The notes under the pieces were generated by a model. It worked only from the letters and a program-made list of their open reading frames with translations, did not search any database and was not told the DNA's origin. From Cunninghamella blakesleeana (taxonomy: Eukaryota > Mucoromycota > Mucoromycetes > Mucorales > Cunninghamellaceae): a stretch of 64,000 nt of DNA. How positions within the stretch are numbered: position 1 is the stretch's first letter; each line of letters opens with the position of its first letter. Below, one piece after another: positions 59,066 to 64,000 of the stretch. The DNA lies in NCBI GenBank assembly GCA_017871115.1, contig JAFCIZ010000008.1, positions 930,001 to 994,000 on the forward strand, read 5' to 3'. The translations under genes and the position numbers were made by a program.

Positions 59066-59723
59066 TATTTAAAGAAACTGTCAATTAACTACAATCAAAA
59101 AACAAAATAATATAACATTCATAAATAACCCTATTCTTTCCCTTTCCTTTTATTACTACTATTATTACTACTATTATTTTATCTTTCCCTTGAATACCCT
59201 AATATTCACTATATTATTATTACCATTAAAGTCGCTATTATTAATATTAAAAAGAAAAAAAGAAAAATATTAATACATAAAATGATTGATTTGTTACTAT
59301 TTTATTCATTTACTCTTACTGGGTAAATGTATATTTATATATATTAATATGATATATTTTATTGTATAGTTAAAACCATTTATTATTTTTGCTTTTTTTT
59401 TATTTTTTTTCTCTTTAATAAATATATATATATATAAAAATAAATAAATAAATAATATTCATATTAAATAAATAAAATAAATTTGTACCGACCTTGTTAT
59501 TAAAATAGGTATTGAATACGTTATGTTTATAATTTAATGTAATAGTCAAAAAAATATAAAAAAATGCTTTGATTTTTATTTTTAAACCCAGTACGAAAGG
59601 CACCACGTAATCTCAGATTTATATATATACGCGCTAGAAAAAAAAATACTTTTTTCCCTTTTTCTTTCCTTTATTTTTTTAAAATAAAATACATTATATT
59701 TATAAATAATTTATTATTAAACC
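59066..59723. other. Intergenic, about 660 bp, no gene seen
   Basis: Between the C2H2 gene and the proteasome gene, both on the plus strand. AT-rich, with TAC/TAT repeats near 59155-59180 and TAAATAAATAAA at 59441. No gene seen. Confidence 0.6.
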
Positions 59724-61019
59724 ATGTCTCGAAGATACGATTCAAGAACAACTATTTTCTCACCTGAAGGTACGTTTATACATACATATGATTATCTATA
59801 AAAAGGATTTTAGAAGGATTTATACTATTGGGAATTACTATTATTTATTTTTAAAACGAATAACAAGCAATTACCTTACAGTCTATTTAAATACATTAAT
59901 ACGATTTATAATGAAAAAAGAAAAAAAGAATATGTATGAATAAAAATATGTTTTAATTGTTATCTTACTCTCAATCTATTTATTTATATATATAACAGGT
60001 CGTCTTTATCAGGTAGAATATGCTATGGAAGCTATATCTCAAGCTGGTATTGCTCTTGGTATACTTGCTACCGATGGTATCGTTATTGCTGCTGAAAAAA
60101 AAGTCACCTCAAAATTATTAGAACAAACTGCTTCTTCTGAAAAGATTTATAAATTAAATGAGTAGGTTATATAGGGATATATTTAAAGAGTGTATAGAAA
60201 AAAGGATAGTTACACACCTTTACGTGTATATACATATTCATATATATATATATATATATTAAAAGAATAGGATTACTATTTTTATAAATTCATTTTTTAT
60301 ATTCATTATATTTTTTACATTTTATCTATCTATTTTCTTTTATTCATATTTATGTATAAAATAGTAATGTCATTTGTGGTGTAGCTGGGATGACAGCCGA
60401 CGCTAATATTTTAATCAACTGGACACGAGCAAGTGCACAAAGATACCTTTTCACTTATAATGAAGATATTCCTGTAGAACAATTAGTACAACGCCTTTGT
60501 GATTTGAAGCAAGGTTATACACAATATGGTGGATTACGTCCCTTCGGTGTTTCCTTTATATTTGCTGGTTATGATGAACATTTTGGATTTCAACTTTATC
60601 ATTCAGATCCTTCCGGTAACTACGGTGGCTGGAAAGCTACTTGCATTGGGGCTAATAATGCTAGTGCTCAAAGTATTTTGAAACAAGATTACAAGGAAAC
60701 CATGAATTTAGAAGAAGCTAAAGCTTTAGCTATTAAAGTATTAAGTAAAACCATGGATAGTACAACTCTTACTAGTGAAAAGTGTAAGTTTAATAAGAGT
60801 AAAAATAATGGAGGAAAATAAGAACTGTATATATATATCTTTGTATTCATTTCTTTTATTTATTTATTTATTTATTTTTTAATAGTGGAATTTGCAACAA
60901 TTCAACATAAGAATAATAAAATAAAATATGAACTTTTCAAGCCAGCTGAAATTGATGCTTTATTAAAAGCTCAAAACATTGGTCAAGATGCTAAAGAACA
61001 ACAACAACAGCAACAATAA
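59724..61019 (+). CDS. PRE9: 20S proteasome alpha subunit, Pre9/PSMA4 type
   Basis: Structural alpha-ring subunit (alpha3 in yeast numbering) of the 20S proteasome. Exons 59724-59769, 59999-60161, 60365-60783 and 60886-61019 join to 253 aa; yeast Pre9 is 258. The start [20 protein letters not shown] is the subunit-specific N-terminus with the alpha signature ([20 protein letters not shown]) that gates the channel. Further conserved blocks: [70 protein letters not shown] and [12 protein letters not shown]. The C-terminus ends in a short Gln run. Alpha subunits lack the catalytic Thr. Confidence 0.97.
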
Positions 61020-63244
61020 TAATAATAATAATATAATAAAGATGTACCAAGGTTTTTTTTATCATCATCCTCTTTTTTTACATAATTATATAAAATAAAA
61101 TAAAGAAAAAAAAATGCTAATAATGTGTAATGAAATGATGTAATGATTCTTTACTATAATTTTTTTTTTACCTTTGGAGGAAATAAGAAAATGAATACAA
61201 ATAAAAATTATATATAAAAATGCTTTTTTTTTAAGAAACGATATTAGAATAAGAGTGTGTCCACTGATAAAAATACTTGTAATAAATGATTATATATTTG
61301 GCTGAACCTACTTATGCATGTAAAGGGAATATTGATAGATGTTTACATACCAATTTCTTTTTATTATTAGATAAAAAAAAAAATTAAAAAACTCGGTTAG
61401 GATACATTTGAAATTTTTAAAAAAATAATACCAAAAGTTAACCAACAGTTTTTTTCATTATATCATTCATTTGGCCATAAATACCTTGTTTGATGATGCA
61501 ATTTACTGGTAGGGTATGTTTACATACAACATATTTAAATATATTATTCGTTAAAATTCAAACTAATTATATTATAATTTTATAAAAAAACGAGGCTTTC
61601 ATTTTTTCGATATAAGAAGCCTTTTTTTCTCTTTTGAATCAACTTCTTTTATTCTGAAAAAGGTTGAAAATAGAGAAGTGTGTCCACACCATTTCTTTCT
61701 TTTATTTGTTCGTTTTCCCTTCATCATTCTTTTCTCTTTTTTTTTTACATTTTTTTACTAAAGCAATTTCATGTTTAACGATGTTGCATAAGTTTGACTT
61801 TAGAACTTTTGGCATTTTTTAATTTTGATCCGCCTAATCAACTTAAACTTATAATCATGTGGTTTTGGATATATGATTGCTGAAAGATCAAGAAACCAAG
61901 TATATGAGATATCATGTTTATCAAGAACAAATGATATATATAAAAATTATAGCACTTTTTATTGAAAACTAATTTTGTAATGGTGATTATTGGACTGGTG
62001 GTGTCTGCAATGCTATACGTAAACATCAAAGAAGTAGAAAAACAAGAGCATGTTATGCATGAAGTTGTTCATCGTAATTCAAATTTTATCAGAATAATAT
62101 AATCATCATGATGTTATTATATTACTTTAAAAACTGGATACAAAATATTTTGTATTTCGTATATTTTTAAAACATAATTTATATAAATGTAAATAAAAAT
62201 ATCATATGTATATACAAATTTTAATATAACAGATTCTTACCGTTTTTGCAATATTCATTTTTATAACCAATATTTCCTTTAGTACGTTCACTTTTTGTTT
62301 TTATTTTTATTTTTTCACCATTCAATTTAAATGTTGGTTATTACAAAGAAACAAAGTTTATTGAAAATAGAAGCAGTTGTTAATCGTTGTTTGTGATACA
62401 TATATATAAATCATAGTAATATTGTTAAATAAAATTTAACTAAACAGTGTTTTTATAACCTTCTATTCAAGATATGATTCACTCGTCTATAATATATAAG
62501 TAAAATTGCAGAAATACAAACTCAAGTAATAGGCAATTATTATTAATATCTTTATGACTATTGTATTGTTTAAGTGCCAAACTTTTCGCATTATAAATGT
62601 TAAAGTATATTAATTTTTCGCCATTTTTAGTTTCTTTATTATTTATGGTAATATTTATAAAAGCAATAATAAAAGCAATAATAAAAATAATGCATAATAA
62701 TAATAATTATTTGACAATTAAGAATATAATGAATTATTTTAATTGATTAAGCAATTTGCTGCTCGAATCTGATATCAATGGCTTATTTATTTAGAAATAT
62801 TATAAAATAATCTGATTCAAGTAAAAAAGGCACATAATACTAAAGAGAATAAAGAAAAGGAAATGAAAAATTCAAAATGGAAAAAATTAGATTATTTTAT
62901 AAAAAACGCGTTTACTCATTTTTAAATTCCGCTGTCATTTTTTTACCATTGACAATTCCAAAATAAACTTTTATTTTACTATTCCTATTTATTACCTTGT
63001 ATATGTCATTATTTTGACTAGACAGATATATACAATTTATCTTTTAATACAAATCGATAAATACTTTAGGCTAAGGAAATGAAATAATGAATATTTATTT
63101 ATTTTTTTAAAAAATTAGTTACTAGTGAGAGATATAACAATATATATTTTTATCTTAAAAGCACTGATATACTTTTTATTTTTTTTATTTTTTATTTTTT
63201 TTATTTTTTTTTTTTTTTTTTTTTTTCATTGTTAAAATAAAGAA
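61020..63244. other. Intergenic, about 2.2 kb, no gene established
   Basis: Convergent region between the proteasome and magnesium-transporter genes. AT-rich. One Cys-containing coding-like stretch at about 61855-62062 is described under findings; no complete gene could be built. A long T-rich tract lies at 63175-63226. Confidence 0.5.
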
Positions 63245-64000
63245 TTAAAGTAACTGAAATCTTCTTCCAAAATAAGTAGTGATAACAGTGTACAAAATCA
63301 TAATAATGATGATCCAGAAAAAGAAGGAATTATCAAGATCATTTTTCCCTGGCACTTCCACATTCATACCAAAAAGACCACAAAGGAAAATAATAGGAAT
63401 AAACATGGTACCCAAAAAAGTTAAACGATTCATAACAGCATTAGTGGTGCGATAAGTCATGGATAAATCGACATTCACTTGAGCAAGATAATTAGTATGA
63501 GCTCTTGATAAAATTCTACTATAATGCTGAACATTTTGCATCATGGTTACTAAATGGTCTATTTAAAAAGAATGATAAAAATAGTATTATGATTAAATAA
63601 GCATGATATTACTTTATTTTATTTCTTTTTCTTTTTTTCTTTTTACCTTGTACATCCCCAATATATAATAATACTTCATTCAATGCCTTCTGATCAGTGA
63701 TTTCTTCCAAAGATATATTAGAATCTTCGTCCATCATCAACGTATTATACCCGCCAGCGCGATTCCATTTTTCTTCATAACGCTTTAATAAACTTTTTAC
63801 AACATCGATTTTCATCCCCAAGAGACGTAACAACTGACTCGTTCTTTTACGGCACCGACTGATCCGTTTCAACATATCTGATCGTTCTGTTTTATTCAAA
63901 ACCAAGGATAATTCGTCAATAGTGACTGATTCGATTTCAATTTCATTTATAATAGGGGCAAAGGCATCTGTAATATCATCAATCAGCGCATAGTTGACCC
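63245..64000 (-). CDS. CorA-type magnesium transporter, ALR1/MNR2 family (3' part)
   Basis: Two exons in the window (63647-64000, continuing off the right edge, and 63245-63558), joined in phase by a GTAAAA donor. The visible part is the long cytoplasmic helix (NEIEIESVTIDELSLVL, RISRCRKRTSQLLRLLGMKI, LLKRYEEKW, LEEITDQKALNEVLLYIGDV) followed by the two membrane helices: NRLTFLGTMFIPIIFLCGLF ending in the pore motif GMN (GMNVEVPG), then FFFWIIIIMILYTVITTYF and a short basic C-terminus. GMN at the end of the first helix is diagnostic of the CorA superfamily, and the VPG after it fits the fungal Alr1/Mnr2 branch (plasma-membrane or vacuolar). The N-terminus and start are outside the window. Confidence 0.92.

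Overview
The window is nuclear DNA of a very AT-rich filamentous fungus, most likely from Mucoromycota. The genes are eukaryotic housekeeping genes cut by many short GT-AG introns, intergenic DNA is packed with A/T runs and (AT)n or (ATT)n tracts, and two genes have the small Kre9/Knh1-type ectodomain that is common in Mucorales. I cannot name the species. I saw no tRNA, rRNA, CRISPR array or intact transposon. Gene models were assembled by hand from reading frame, splice consensus and protein-family expectation, and every joined model was checked for phase.

Left part (1-13553): cyclase-associated protein (partial, minus), an F-box protein (minus), a Gln/His-rich SERTA-like protein (minus), an M3 oligopeptidase (minus, 8 exons), ESCRT-I Vps23 (minus, 7 exons) and the spliceosomal cyclophilin CWC27 (plus, 7 exons).

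Receptor-like cluster (14652-28995): this is the unusual region. It holds three tandem kelch-repeat type I membrane protein genes on the plus strand: copy 1 truncated and broken, copy 2 heavily decayed, copy 3 apparently intact. Two Kre9/Knh1-domain membrane proteins lie on the minus strand, and an intronless secreted beta-trefoil-like protein sits between them. The kelch and Kre9/Knh1 proteins have unrelated ectodomains but homologous transmembrane segments and cytoplasmic tails, joined by a phase-0 intron at the same place inside the membrane segment. Their upstream regions share a TAGTACAA word. I read this as a locus where one signalling or sorting tail module has been combined with different cell-surface ectodomains and is turning over by duplication and decay.

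Middle (29460-51259): Bin3/MePCE-type RNA methyltransferase (plus), MIX23 (minus), an AAAP amino-acid transporter (minus), glycogen phosphorylase (minus) with a decayed copy of its own 3' end beside it, a C1-domain protein with peroxin/dysferlin domains (minus), p24/Emp24 (plus), RAD51C with a long acidic C-terminal extension (minus), LAMTOR2 (plus) and a Zn2Cys6 transcription factor (minus).

Right part (51260-64000): gene-poor DNA with several coding-like relics, a secreted BP74-domain protein (minus), a four-finger C2H2 factor (plus), the proteasome alpha subunit Pre9/PSMA4 (plus), and the 3' part of an ALR1/MNR2-type magnesium transporter (minus) running off the end.
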